Of a DNA stretch of 64,000 nt, positions 8,715 to 17,254 are shown piece after piece. Each line of letters opens with the position of its first letter. The stretch's first letter is position 1. The position numbers and the translations under genes are program-made. The stretch is from an uncultured Collinsella sp. (GTDB lineage Bacteria > Actinomycetota > Coriobacteriia > Coriobacteriales > Coriobacteriaceae), in assembly GCA_934647195.1 (NCBI GenBank), contig CAKUFD010000003.1, positions 1 through 64,000 of the forward strand. The letters run 5' to 3'. Below the pieces are notes generated by a model, which had not been told where the DNA came from, ran no database searches, and saw only the letters and a program-made list of their open reading frames with translations.

Positions 8715-9200
8715 ATGGAGACCATCGCGAGCTTTACCGTCGACCATCTGCTGCTCGATCCGGGCGTGTATGTTTCGCGCCAGGACCGCGATGAGGCAAC
8801 GGGGTGCGTCGTCACTACGTTCGACCTGCGCTTGACCAAACCCAACTGCGAACCGGTGATGAACACGGCCGAGTGTCACACCATCGAACATCTGGGCGCC
8901 ACGTTTTTACGCAACCATGCCGAGTGGTCCCAACGCATCGTCTACTTTGGACCCATGGGCTGCCGTACGGGCTTTTACCTGGTTGTCTTTGGTCAGGTGA
9001 GCTCCGAGGAAATTCTGCCGCTCGTGCGTGAGCTCTTTGCGTTCGTCCGTGACTTCGAGGGTGCGATTCCCGGCGCCGCTCCCGAGGAGTGCGGTAACTA
9101 CCTGGATCAAAACCTCCCCATGGCAAAGTGGCTTGCTGCTCGCTATCTCGAGCGTGACCTCGACAACATCGACGAGGCGCACCTGCACTACCAGGGGTAG
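8715..9200 (+). CDS. luxS: S-ribosylhomocysteine lyase LuxS
   Basis: The 161-aa product is LuxS, which splits S-ribosylhomocysteine into homocysteine and DPD, the precursor of autoinducer-2. The metal-binding HTIEH motif (His55, His59) is intact, as are GPMGCRTGFYL and the later ECGNYLDQNL that supplies the Cys ligand. Length is typical (about 155-170). AAGGAGAGG at 8701-8709 serves the ATG at 8715 and partly overlaps the stop of the MFS gene, so translation is probably coupled. No pfs/mtnN gene is next to it. Confidence 0.97.
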   Translation: METIASFTVDHLLLDPGVYVSRQDRDEATGCVVTTFDLRLTKPNCEPVMNTAECHTIEHLGATFLRNHAEWSQRIVYFGPMGCRTGFYLVVFGQVSSEEILPLVRELFAFVRDFEGAIPGAAPEECGNYLDQNLPMAKWLAARYLERDLDNIDEAHLHYQG

Positions 9201-9263
9201 TTTTTCTCACTGCTTGCACGGCGAATGTGTCTGTTACGTTTCTGCTGCACCCCCGGCGCCCCC

Positions 9264-9292
9264 TTCGTGCTCATGAACCTTGCGCCTATAAT
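9264..9292 (+). promoter_or_regulatory. Promoter of gatCAB
   Basis: A perfect -10 TATAAT (9287-9292) has a weak -35 TTCGTG (9264-9269) at 17-base spacing. The start of transcription near 9299 gives a leader of about 27 bases before gatC. Confidence 0.6.
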
Positions 9293-9325
9293 GGTGCGGT
9301 CAAACTGTGCACGGAAGGAGCGCCT

Positions 9326-9637
9326 ATGGCACTCAGCGAGAAGGATGTTCGGGGAATAGCCGAATACGCCAAGATTGCGCTAACCGATGATGAGCTCACC
9401 GAGATGACTGCGTACATGAACGACGCCGTGAACATCCTCGAGCCCATTCTTCAATACGACCTGCCCGACGTGGAGCCCACGTTCCATCCCATCGGAAGTC
9501 TGTCCAACGTGATGGGCGACGATAAGCTTGAGCCCGAGCGCGACCTGCCGCTCGACGTGGCACTCGAGAACGCCGGAAGCGCGCGCGACCGTTACTTCCG
9601 CGTTCCCTCCATTTTGGGAGAGGGGGAGAGCGAGTAA
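9326..9637 (+). CDS. gatC: Asp-tRNA(Asn)/Glu-tRNA(Gln) amidotransferase subunit C
   Basis: The 103-aa protein is the small GatC subunit that links GatA and GatB. Recognisable features are its size, its first position in a gatC-gatA-gatB order, and the conserved DVEPTFHP and RYFRVPSIL blocks near the C-terminus. The ATG at 9326 has GGAAGGAG at 9313-9320; the longer upstream frame lacks a ribosome binding site. Its stop overlaps the gatA start by one base (TAATG), a sign of coupled translation and equal subunit supply. Confidence 0.95.
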   Translation: MALSEKDVRGIAEYAKIALTDDELTEMTAYMNDAVNILEPILQYDLPDVEPTFHPIGSLSNVMGDDKLEPERDLPLDVALENAGSARDRYFRVPSILGEGESE

Positions 9638-11133
9638 TGGCGCTGAATATCGATTCTCTGACCGCGGCTCAGATTGCCGCTGGCATCGCCGCGGGTGATT
9701 TCACCGCTACCGAGGTGGCGCACGCATCGCTCGACGCCATCGAGGCCCGTGATGGTGCCATCCAGGCCTTTCTGCAGGTGTCCCCCGAGCTTGCGCTCGA
9801 GGCTGCCGCCCACATAGACGCCGCGCGCGCTGCTGGCGAGGCTCTGCCCCCGCTTGCGGGCGTGCCTCTGGCCATCAAGGACAACATGAACCTTGTGGGC
9901 ACGCGCACCACCTGCGCATCCCGTATGCTCGAGAACTACGAAAGCGTCTACACCGCTACCTGTGTGGACCGTATGCTCCAGGCAGGCTGCCTGCCTATGG
10001 GCAAGGCCAATATGGACGAGTTCGCCTTCGGTTCCTCCACGGAGAGTTCTGCATTCCATCGCACGAACAACCCCTGGGATACCGAGCGCGTACCCGGCGG
10101 CTCTTCGGGCGGATCTGCCGCCGCTGTCGCTGCGGGCGAAGTCGCGCTTTCGCTCGGTTCCGACACGGGCGGATCCATTCGCCAGCCGGCGTCCCTTTGT
10201 GGCGTGGTTGGCCTCAAGCCCACGTATGGTGCCGTTTCGCGCTACGGTGTGGTGGCCTTTGGCTCCTCGCTCGACCAGGTGGGCCCCTTTGGCCGTACCG
10301 TCGAGGACGTGGCGCTTGCCATGAATGCCCTGGTGGGTGCCGGCCATGACCCGTATGACTGCACGAGTCAGGATTGCCCGGTCGATTTCCTTGAGCATCT
10401 TGAGGACAGCATCGAGGGCAAGCGCGTGGGCATCATCCCGTCCTTTATGGAGGCAGAAGGCCTGACGCCCGAGGTCAAGCAGGCTGTTGAGCGCGCCGCT
10501 CACGAGCTGGAGGCCCAGGGTGCCGAGCTCGTTGAGGTCGACCTGCCGCATCTCGATGCCGCTATCGCCGCCTACTACGTTATCGGCCCTGCCGAGGCGT
10601 TCTCCAATCTTGCTCGCTTTGACGGCATTCGCTATGGCTACCAGGAGGAGGGCTGCACGAACCTCACCGATCAAAGCTCGGCATCTCGTGCCCATGGCTT
10701 TGGCGCAGAGGCCAAGCGCCGCCAGATGCTCGGCGCTTACCTGCTGAGCTCGGGCGTATACGACAAGTACTACTACGCTGCCCAGAAGGCGCGTACCCTT
10801 ATCACGCAGGATTACAACCGCGCGTATGAGACGGTCGATACCATCCTCATGCCTGCAAGCCCGCGTACGGCATTCAAGTTTGGCGAGATTTCCGACCCCA
10901 CTCAGATGTATCTTTCGGACCTGTATACCATCTCGATCAACATCTGCGGCAACGGTGGCATCTCGGTGCCGCTGGGTCTTGGCGCCGATACCCATCTGCC
11001 CGTATCCGCCCAGCTGGTGGGCCCCGCTTTCAAGGACCGCCAGCTGCTCACGTTCGCTCGCGCACTCGAGCGCGGCATCGCCGGGGGCGTTGCGGTCGCG
11101 CCTGATTTTGCCGGGAAGGGAGGCGAGCTGTAA
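9637..11133 (+). CDS. gatA: Asp-tRNA(Asn)/Glu-tRNA(Gln) amidotransferase subunit A
   Basis: GatA (498 aa) is the amidase subunit that releases ammonia from glutamine for transfer to misacylated Glu-tRNA(Gln) or Asp-tRNA(Asn). The amidase signature is intact: the catalytic Lys in LAIKDNMN, the Gly/Ser-rich PGGSSGGSAAAVAAGE, and GSDTGGSIRQPA with the catalytic Ser pair. Length is typical (about 485-500). It overlaps gatC and gatB by one base each (TAATG). The presence of GatCAB means that Gln-tRNA and/or Asn-tRNA are made by transamidation in this organism. Confidence 0.97.
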   Translation: MALNIDSLTAAQIAAGIAAGDFTATEVAHASLDAIEARDGAIQAFLQVSPELALEAAAHIDAARAAGEALPPLAGVPLAIKDNMNLVGTRTTCASRMLENYESVYTATCVDRMLQAGCLPMGKANMDEFAFGSSTESSAFHRTNNPWDTERVPGGSSGGSAAAVAAGEVALSLGSDTGGSIRQPASLCGVVGLKPTYGAVSRYGVVAFGSSLDQVGPFGRTVEDVALAMNALVGAGHDPYDCTSQDCPVDFLEHLEDSIEGKRVGIIPSFMEAEGLTPEVKQAVERAAHELEAQGAELVEVDLPHLDAAIAAYYVIGPAEAFSNLARFDGIRYGYQEEGCTNLTDQSSASRAHGFGAEAKRRQMLGAYLLSSGVYDKYYYAAQKARTLITQDYNRAYETVDTILMPASPRTAFKFGEISDPTQMYLSDLYTISINICGNGGISVPLGLGADTHLPVSAQLVGPAFKDRQLLTFARALERGIAGGVAVAPDFAGKGGEL

Positions 11134-12809
11134 TGAAAGAACTCTCCGAGGTCTTGCAGGATTGGGAGGCCGTCATCGGTCTCGAGATCCATACCGAGCT
11201 CACCGCACTTGATACCAAGATGTTTTGCAACTGCAAGCTGAGCCACGATGACGAGCCCAATGCCAACGTGTGCCCGGTTTGCCTAGGCCTTCCCGGTGCT
11301 CTGCCCGTTCCCAACAAGCGTGCTATCGAGAGCATCGTCAAGGCTGGTCTCGCTACCAATTGCGAGATTCAGAAGCACTCGATGTTCTATCGCAAGCACT
11401 ACTTCTATCCCGACATGGCAAAGAACTTCCAGACCACACAGGGTCCGGTTGCCTTTGCCATGTACGGCCATCTCGATCTGGACGTCACCGGCCAGGGTGC
11501 TGCCGAGCGCCCCGACTGCGCGTTTGGCGCCGCGGAGGCCGAGAGCCTTGCCTCTGCCTCTGCCAATGCCGAGGGCCTTTCTACCTCCATGACGTCGCAG
11601 ATGCGCGAGGGCAACCAGCGCGCTGGCCACCTGGCGAGCTATGACGCCTCCAACATGCAGATGCCCGAGCGCCGCGCCGATGGCTCCTATACCGTGCCCA
11701 TCCGCATCCTGCGCATCCATATGGAAGAGGATGCCGCCAAGATGGTGCACGTGGGTGGCGCCGAGGGCCGCATCACCGCTGCTGCCGAGTCGCTCGTCGA
11801 CTACAACCGCTGCGGTACGCCCCTGATCGAGCTTGTGACCGAGCCCGACCTGCGCACGCCCGAGGAGGCGCGCCTGTTCATGGAGAAGCTACGCCGCATC
11901 TTTGTGACGCTGGGCATCTCCGACTGCTCCATGGAGAAGGGCTCCATGCGCTGCGACGGTAACGTGAGCCTGCGCCGTCGTGGTGAGACCAAGCTTGGTA
12001 CCAAAACCGAGCTCAAGAACCTCAACTCCTTCAAGAGCCTGCACGATGGCCTTGCGTACGAGATCTGCCGTCAGGCCGAGGTGCTCGAAGAGGGCGGCAT
12101 TATCTACCAGGAGACGCGTCACTGGGAGCCCAGCCGCAAGCGCACGGTGGTCATGCGCGTCAAGGAGACGGCCGACGACTATCGCCTGTTCCCCGATCCC
12201 GACCTCGCTCCGTTTGATCTGGATGATGCCTTTATCGAGGGTTGCCGTGAGCAGATCCCCGAGCTGCCGGACGCCAAACGTGCTCGTTTTGAGGCCGATT
12301 TTGGCATCAAGGCGGCGGATGCCGAGCAGATCGCGGGCGACCCCGCCTATGCCGATTTCTTTGAGAAGGCAGCTGCGGGCACGTCTGGCAAGGAAGCTCA
12401 GACGGTTGCAAACCTGCTGGTAAACGAGCTTGTAGCTTATCTTAAGGCTGCGGGTACGACGCTTGATGAGAGCGGTATCGCTCCTGCCCAGGTTGCTGCT
12501 TTGGCAAAGCTTCTGGCAAGCGACGCCATCTCGAGCAATCAGGCGCACGAGGTCTTTGAGCTGATGGCTCAGACCGGTGACGACCCTAACAAGATCGTGG
12601 AAGAGCGCGGCATGCGCCAGGTGAGCGACACCGGTGCGCTGCAACCGATTGTGGACGAGGTCCTGGCCAATTGTGCCGATCAGGCGCAGCAGTATCGCGA
12701 CGGCAACCAGAAGGTACTTGGCTTCCTGGTGGGCCAGTGCATGAAGGCGAGCCGTGGCAAGGGCAATCCCAAGCTCTTCAATGAGTTGCTGAGAACGTCG
12801 CTCTCGTAG
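11133..12809 (+). CDS. gatB: Asp-tRNA(Asn)/Glu-tRNA(Gln) amidotransferase subunit B, with internal insertion
   Basis: GatB activates the misacylated tRNA with ATP and transfers ammonia from GatA. Seen here are WEAVIGLEIHTEL at the N-terminus, the four zinc-type cysteines (C32, C34, C47, C50), FYPDMAKNFQ, LRIHMEEDAAKMVH, and the C-terminal tRNA-binding YqeY-like domain. At 558 aa it is about 75 residues longer than usual. The extra stretch (about 118-186; rich in Ala, Ser, Glu, Met) lies between the YGHLDLD strand and RILRIHMEED, inside the kinase-like core. The start overlaps gatA by one base. Operon transcription probably ends at the hairpins downstream. Confidence 0.96.
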   Translation: MKELSEVLQDWEAVIGLEIHTELTALDTKMFCNCKLSHDDEPNANVCPVCLGLPGALPVPNKRAIESIVKAGLATNCEIQKHSMFYRKHYFYPDMAKNFQTTQGPVAFAMYGHLDLDVTGQGAAERPDCAFGAAEAESLASASANAEGLSTSMTSQMREGNQRAGHLASYDASNMQMPERRADGSYTVPIRILRIHMEEDAAKMVHVGGAEGRITAAAESLVDYNRCGTPLIELVTEPDLRTPEEARLFMEKLRRIFVTLGISDCSMEKGSMRCDGNVSLRRRGETKLGTKTELKNLNSFKSLHDGLAYEICRQAEVLEEGGIIYQETRHWEPSRKRTVVMRVKETADDYRLFPDPDLAPFDLDDAFIEGCREQIPELPDAKRARFEADFGIKAADAEQIAGDPAYADFFEKAAAGTSGKEAQTVANLLVNELVAYLKAAGTTLDESGIAPAQVAALAKLLASDAISSNQAHEVFELMAQTGDDPNKIVEERGMRQVSDTGALQPIVDEVLANCADQAQQYRDGNQKVLGFLVGQCMKASRGKGNPKLFNELLRTSLS

Positions 12810-12812
12810 GAG

Positions 12813-12950
12813 CGGGTCTGAGGGGCCAAGCGCGGGGCCTTGCCTCTCAATTTCAGACAGTCCTGACTCACGACGGAGGCGCCAGTGGCGCCTCCTGTTC
12901 GTGCGGAACTCATTGCGAGGCAAGGCCCCGCGCTTGGCCCCTCAGACCCG
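12813..12950. repeat. Perfect 34-bp inverted repeat with a nested hairpin
   Basis: The arms 12813-12846 and 12917-12950 are perfect reverse complements over 34 bases and are separated by 70 bases. That loop holds a second hairpin, GGAGGCGCC/GGCGCCTCC (12875-12895). Transcribed RNA would fold into a very long GC-rich stem just after gatB. No transposase and no clear target duplication flank it. It may be a long-stem terminator or processing signal, or a mobile-element relic. Confidence 0.85.
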
Positions 12951-12997
12951 ACGAATCGGACGTTCGGGTCAGGCGGGCGGGGAAAGAAGATGGTGGC

Positions 12998-13024
12998 GGA
13001 GGTGCCGCTGGCGCCTCCTCTTTT
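12998..13024 (+). terminator. Terminator downstream of gatB
   Basis: GGAGGTGCC (12998-13006) pairs with GGCGCCTCC (13010-13018), including one G-T pair, and is followed by TCTTTTG. The sequence is a near copy of the hairpin nested in the 34-bp inverted repeat, so the region contains a local duplication. Confidence 0.7.
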
Positions 13025-13099
13025 GTGAGCAGGTTATGACGCTCCGGGATGGGCGATAGAATACCGAAAGTGAGCGATGTTCAATTTTGAGGTGGGTTC

Positions 13100-13657
13100 T
13101 TGAATACCGTCGTGACATCTAAAGAAGAGATTTTGGAAGCGAGCCGGGAGCTGGTTCGAAGCCAGGGGTGGTCTTCGATCAGCGTTCGTTCGGTGGCTGC
13201 TGCGTGCGATGTGTCTGTGGGGTCTATCTACAACTACTTTGGCTCCAAGGCCGATCTGGTTGCAGCGACGGTCGAGAGCGTTTGGTGCGAGATTTTTCGT
13301 CTTCCGAGTGACTCGGCTGCGTTTCAGGATATTCAGGCGTGCGTTGCGTGGATGTACGGGCGCATCGCCTATGGTTGTGAGCATTATCCAGGCTTTTTCA
13401 CCTTACATTCCCTGGGCTTTATGCACGAGGAAAAGGATGACGGCAAGCAGCGTATGCAGCAAGCGTGGAAGCATGTGCTCAATGGGCTGAACTCTGTTTT
13501 GCGGCGCGACCCTAAGATCCGTGAAGATGCTTTTACGGAGAGTCTTACGGTTGAGCAATTCGCCGACGTGCTGTTCTCGCTTATGCTCTCGGCATTGTTG
13601 CGGCAGGATAGCGACCCGTCTGCCGCACTCGAGATCGTTCGCAGAACGCTGTACTAA
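13100..13657 (+). CDS. TetR-family transcriptional regulator
   Basis: The 185-aa protein has the TetR N-terminal helix-turn-helix (ISVRSVAAACDVSVGSIYNY followed by FGSKADLVAAT, residues about 22-52) and a helical C-terminal ligand-binding domain of normal size. The start is TTG at 13100, with GAGGTGGG at 13089-13096. It lies 68 bases before the small membrane protein at 13726 on the same strand, which is a likely target. The ligand is unknown. Confidence 0.9.
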   Translation: MNTVVTSKEEILEASRELVRSQGWSSISVRSVAAACDVSVGSIYNYFGSKADLVAATVESVWCEIFRLPSDSAAFQDIQACVAWMYGRIAYGCEHYPGFFTLHSLGFMHEEKDDGKQRMQQAWKHVLNGLNSVLRRDPKIREDAFTESLTVEQFADVLFSLMLSALLRQDSDPSAALEIVRRTLY

Positions 13658-13725
13658 AGGCCTATGTAATGGGTGATTACTTTCCAATAAACTGAACCAT
13701 GTTCAAAACGTCTGAGGGGCCTTTT

Positions 13726-14160
13726 ATGAAAGTTAAACGCAATACACTGCTTCTGATCGCCTGCTTGGTTTGGAGCGCTGCCGGATTCAATATCCTTCGT
13801 ATCGGCCTGCAGGCCTATCCCATGTTCCGCGGGTTGCTCAACTACCTGCTCTCCTTGGCTGTCTTTGCCGTGTTTCAAGCCATGGTCTTTGGCAAGCTCG
13901 TCAAGAAGCACACGGCAAGGATTCGCTCTTACGAGGAGGAGCGCCACTTCTTCCTCAAGTTCTTCGATAAAAAGTCCTTCGCCATCATGGCTTTTATGAT
14001 GACCTTTGGCATCTTGCTGCGTTCGAGTGGCATCGCGCCGGAGCGGTTCATCGCTGTCTTCTACAGCGGGCTGGGTGCTTCCCTGCTGCTTGCCGGTATC
14101 CTGTTTGGTGTCAACTTTGGCAAGGCGGTGTACGTATCGTCGGATCGCGCAGCAGCGTAG
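13726..14160 (+). CDS. Small multi-pass membrane protein
   Basis: The 144-aa protein has about four membrane segments (LLLIACLVWSAAGFNIL, LLSLAVFAVFQAMVF, SFAIMAFMMTFGILL and SLLLAGILFGVNFG), with a positively charged middle loop rich in Arg, Glu and Lys. I cannot assign a family. The ATG at 13726 has GAGGGG seven bases upstream and is preferred over 13699. It follows the TetR gene closely and may be regulated by it. A bidirectional hairpin separates it from the convergent AraC gene. Confidence 0.7.
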   Translation: MKVKRNTLLLIACLVWSAAGFNILRIGLQAYPMFRGLLNYLLSLAVFAVFQAMVFGKLVKKHTARIRSYEEERHFFLKFFDKKSFAIMAFMMTFGILLRSSGIAPERFIAVFYSGLGASLLLAGILFGVNFGKAVYVSSDRAAA

Positions 14161-14183
14161 ACGACGTTTTTACGCATGGCGAC

Positions 14184-14252
14184 GATAGACGAAGCAATAC
14201 ACTCATTTAGATGCAATCAACGCGCTCTAATGGGGTGTATTGCTTCATTTGA
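14184..14252. terminator. Bidirectional terminator hairpin, repeat family copy 1
   Basis: GAAGCAATACAC (14191-14202) pairs with GTGTATTGCTTC (14235-14246) and continues into ATTT. It lies between convergent genes. The flanks and loop share the words GATAGACG, CATTTAGATGCA, GCTCTAA and TGCTTCATTTG with the hairpin at 21588-21659, so the two are copies of one element. Confidence 0.8.
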
Positions 14253-14296
14253 CAGGGCGGATGTGCCGCCATTGCAAGGTGCGCGGCCGGGGCACA

Positions 14297-15295
14297 TCAT
14301 TGTCGCTTCGCGCGCCATGCGGTGGGGGAGAGGCCTGTCGCCTGCTTGAAAGCCTGTGTAAAGGCGGCTTGCTGAGGAAATCCAAGTTGCCGGGCAATTT
14401 GTGCCATGGATAGCGAGCTGTTGGCAAGGGCATCCTGTGCACGTTCAAGGCGCCGCCTCCGCATGAAGGCTCCTACGGATTCACCGGTTTCCGCCTTAAA
14501 GGTCGCGCAAAGCTTCGAACGGCTTACGTAGAGTATCTCGGCAAGTTCGTTGAGGCTTATGCATGCGCCTGTGTTGAGCGCTTGTTCGATGGCTGCGATC
14601 GCCTTTGCAACAATGACGCCGCTCTCTCGCGTGCCCAACGCTTGCTGCGCCTGTTTGGCGGCCGTAGCCGTGCGGGCGAGCTCGGCAACCATTGCATCAA
14701 CGACGCCGCGCATATACAGATGTCCGCCCGTTGCGCTTGCTCGCCCCTCATCGATACGGCTCAATGTGCGTCTTATGACAGAAGCCGCTTCTTCTTGCCA
14801 GGGCTCGGCGAAGGCGTCAAAAAGCCCGTTGAATTCGGAAGGGTAGAGGCTTTCCAGTTCTTTGAAGTATCCGGGCAAAAAGAGCACTGAACGCGAGTGG
14901 TAGAGCTGCTCTGCAAAGAGTGGGCTGTGTTCCTCGCCGCACGTGTCTTGGATAAAGCTGCATATCGCGTTGTTCGCTTGTGATCCATGTAACGGCTGAA
15001 GGTTGGCAGGGGTGATGCCGGCTTCGGGCATGCATGCAAGTGTGGAGGCGCTGATTTCACTCACGCAGGCGTACGGTTCGGGCGTGTATTCCAAGAGGTT
15101 CATATCGTTTTTTGGAATGATGTAGTGCTCCATCACAAGGCATGTAGAGGAGAGCGGCATGACCCAGGCGCGGCCGCGTGCCCGGTCGTTTGATACGTCG
15201 CCGGTGAAGACGGCGCCTTGATTCTTTAGCTCAAGGTCAAACTGCTTGAACTGAGGTACGTAGAGAGCGGTTATGTCGGTTGCCGATTGCCGCAT
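14297..15295 (-). CDS. AraC-family transcriptional regulator
   Basis: The 332-aa protein ends in an AraC/XylS double helix-turn-helix (residues about 230-330: ISLNELAEILYVSRSKLCAT, later LSMAQIARQLGFPQQAAFTQ, and GLSPTAWRAKR). The N-terminal 220 residues form an effector domain with no clear family signature. It is divergent from two half-size ABC transporter genes, with about 120 bases between, an arrangement like siderophore-type YbtA/YbtPQ loci. It probably controls those genes in response to their substrate. The ATG at 15295 has AAAGGGA upstream. Confidence 0.92.
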   Translation of the reverse strand: MRQSATDITALYVPQFKQFDLELKNQGAVFTGDVSNDRARGRAWVMPLSSTCLVMEHYIIPKNDMNLLEYTPEPYACVSEISASTLACMPEAGITPANLQPLHGSQANNAICSFIQDTCGEEHSPLFAEQLYHSRSVLFLPGYFKELESLYPSEFNGLFDAFAEPWQEEAASVIRRTLSRIDEGRASATGGHLYMRGVVDAMVAELARTATAAKQAQQALGTRESGVIVAKAIAAIEQALNTGACISLNELAEILYVSRSKLCATFKAETGESVGAFMRRRRLERAQDALANSSLSMAQIARQLGFPQQAAFTQAFKQATGLSPTAWRAKRQ

Positions 15296-15415
15296 TTGCG
15301 AAAGCGTCCCTTTCTCTTACGGATTCGTCCGCGCTTGATCAAATTGTAAGCCATGGATAACAAGTGAATGATAAGTTCATAAGAGTTAACTCACAAGGCG
15401 ATAGAAGGGAATCGC

Positions 15416-17254
15416 ATGACCAAGGAGAAGAAAAGAGAAGGTGGCGGTATCGGGGAGCTGCTTGCCTATGCCGGTGACCGTAAATACTTAACCTATCTAG
15501 GCATGGTGCTCTCGGCAATCTCGCAGCTCTTGAGCTTTGGTCCCTACGTGTGTATCTGGTTCGTGGGGCGCGACCTCATCGCCGTGGCGCCCAACTGGAG
15601 CGAAGCCAGCGACATCGCGATGTATGGCTGGTGGGCCGTGGGCTTTGCCCTGGCAAGCATTGTGGTCTATTTCGCGGGACTCATGTGTACGCACCTGTCC
15701 GCATTTCGTTGCGCGTCCAATATCCGTAAGGCTACGAGTGAGCATCTGCTTAAGCTGCCACTCGGCTACTTTGACACGCATGCCACCGGCGAGCTGCGCC
15801 GTATCGTAGACGGGTGCGCCGCCTCTACCGAGACGCTGCTCGCCCACATGCTGCCCGATATCGCGGGTGCCGCCGCCATGGTTGTGGGCCTGCTCGTGCT
15901 GCTTTTCTCCTTTGATTGGCGCCTGGGTGCGGCGTGCCTTATCTCGGTCGTCATTTCGCTGGGCGCCATGGCTATCATGATGAGCGGCAAAGGGGCCGAG
16001 TTCATGAAGGCCTACATGGGTGCGCTGGTCAAAATGAACAAGACCGGTACCGAATACGTGCGCGGTATCCCCGTGGTCAAGGTGTTTCAGCAGACGGTTC
16101 ATTCGTTCAAAGCGTTCCACGATGCCATCGTCGACTATGCGCACATGGCACAGGACTACGCCGGCACGTTCTGCCGGGCACCTCAGGTCGCAAACCTCAC
16201 GGCTCTGAACGGTCTTGTGGCGTTCTTCTTGCCCGTGGCGCTGCTTCTTGCTCCCGGAGAGGCGGACTTTACCCGGTTCGTTGCCAACTTTGCGTTCTAC
16301 TCGATTTTCTCGGCCGTGGTGCCTACTGCGATGACCAAGCTCATGTTTGTGGGCGAGGCCTCGCAGATGAGTGCCGACTCGCTGGCCCGTATCAGGGGGA
16401 TCATGGAGGCCGAACCCCTTGCTGTTTCGGCTGCGCTCAAGCACCCGGCGGGGAACAGCGTGCGCTTTGACGACGTGAGCTTTACGTACGAGGGGGCCGA
16501 GGCGCCCGCCATTGACCATGTAAGTTTTGACGTTCCCGCCGGGAGCACGCTTGCGCTCGTTGGCCCCTCGGGCGGCGGCAAGTCCACGTGCGCCTCGCTC
16601 ATCCCGCGCTTCTGGGACGCGACCTCGGGCAGCGTCCTTGTGGGAGGCGTCGACGTGCGCGACATCGATCCTCATGAGCTCATGGATCACGTCGCGTTCG
16701 TGTTCCAGACAAATAAGCTGTTCCGACAGACACTTGCCGACAATGTGCGCGCTGCGCGGCCCGACGCTACGGATGAAGAAGTACACGAGGCGCTTTCCGC
16801 CGCCCAGTGCGACGACATCGTGGCGAAGCTGCCGCAGGGAATCGACACCATGCTCGGAGCTGGTGGGGTGTATCTCTCCGGCGGAGAGGTTCAGCGCGTG
16901 GCGCTTGCCCGCGCGATCCTCAAGGATGCACCCATCGTCGTGCTCGATGAGGCGACCGCCTTTGCCGACCCAGAGAACGAGGCGCTCATCCAGCGTGCCT
17001 TCACGCGGCTTGCCGAGGGGCGCACGGTCATCATGATTGCTCACAGGCTCTCGACCGTTGTGAGCGCGGACAAGATCGTGGTTCTCGATCATGGACGCGT
17101 TGCCGAAAGTGGCTCGCACGAGGAGCTTCTTGCCCAGGGCGGCCTCTATGCAAAGATGTGGGCAGATTATGAGCAGGCGGCAAACTGGAAGATATCCGCT
17201 GCGGTTGCCGATGCCGCTGCGGACGTCGTCGCCAAGAAGGGAGGCGAGGCATAG
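15416..17254 (+). CDS. ABC transporter, fused permease/ATP-binding half-transporter (first of pair)
   Basis: The 612-aa protein has an exporter-type six-helix membrane domain (about residues 15-325) fused to a nucleotide-binding domain. Walker A is GPSGGGKST, the signature is LSGGEVQR, and Walker B is IVVLDEATAF. The D-loop reads AFADPE instead of the usual SLD, so this half may have a degenerate composite site. It probably forms a heterodimer with the next gene, which begins directly after its stop codon. Such AraC-linked pairs handle siderophores, drugs or peptides; the substrate here is unknown. AGAAGGGA precedes the ATG. Confidence 0.93.
   Translation: MTKEKKREGGGIGELLAYAGDRKYLTYLGMVLSAISQLLSFGPYVCIWFVGRDLIAVAPNWSEASDIAMYGWWAVGFALASIVVYFAGLMCTHLSAFRCASNIRKATSEHLLKLPLGYFDTHATGELRRIVDGCAASTETLLAHMLPDIAGAAAMVVGLLVLLFSFDWRLGAACLISVVISLGAMAIMMSGKGAEFMKAYMGALVKMNKTGTEYVRGIPVVKVFQQTVHSFKAFHDAIVDYAHMAQDYAGTFCRAPQVANLTALNGLVAFFLPVALLLAPGEADFTRFVANFAFYSIFSAVVPTAMTKLMFVGEASQMSADSLARIRGIMEAEPLAVSAALKHPAGNSVRFDDVSFTYEGAEAPAIDHVSFDVPAGSTLALVGPSGGGKSTCASLIPRFWDATSGSVLVGGVDVRDIDPHELMDHVAFVFQTNKLFRQTLADNVRAARPDATDEEVHEALSAAQCDDIVAKLPQGIDTMLGAGGVYLSGGEVQRVALARAILKDAPIVVLDEATAFADPENEALIQRAFTRLAEGRTVIMIAHRLSTVVSADKIVVLDHGRVAESGSHEELLAQGGLYAKMWADYEQAANWKISAAVADAAADVVAKKGGEA

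Noticed and set aside
12813..12950. Insertion sequence bounded by 34-bp terminal inverted repeats
   Set aside because: The space between the arms is only 70 bases with no transposase, and no target-site duplication is visible at the ends. A mobile relic remains possible but is not called.
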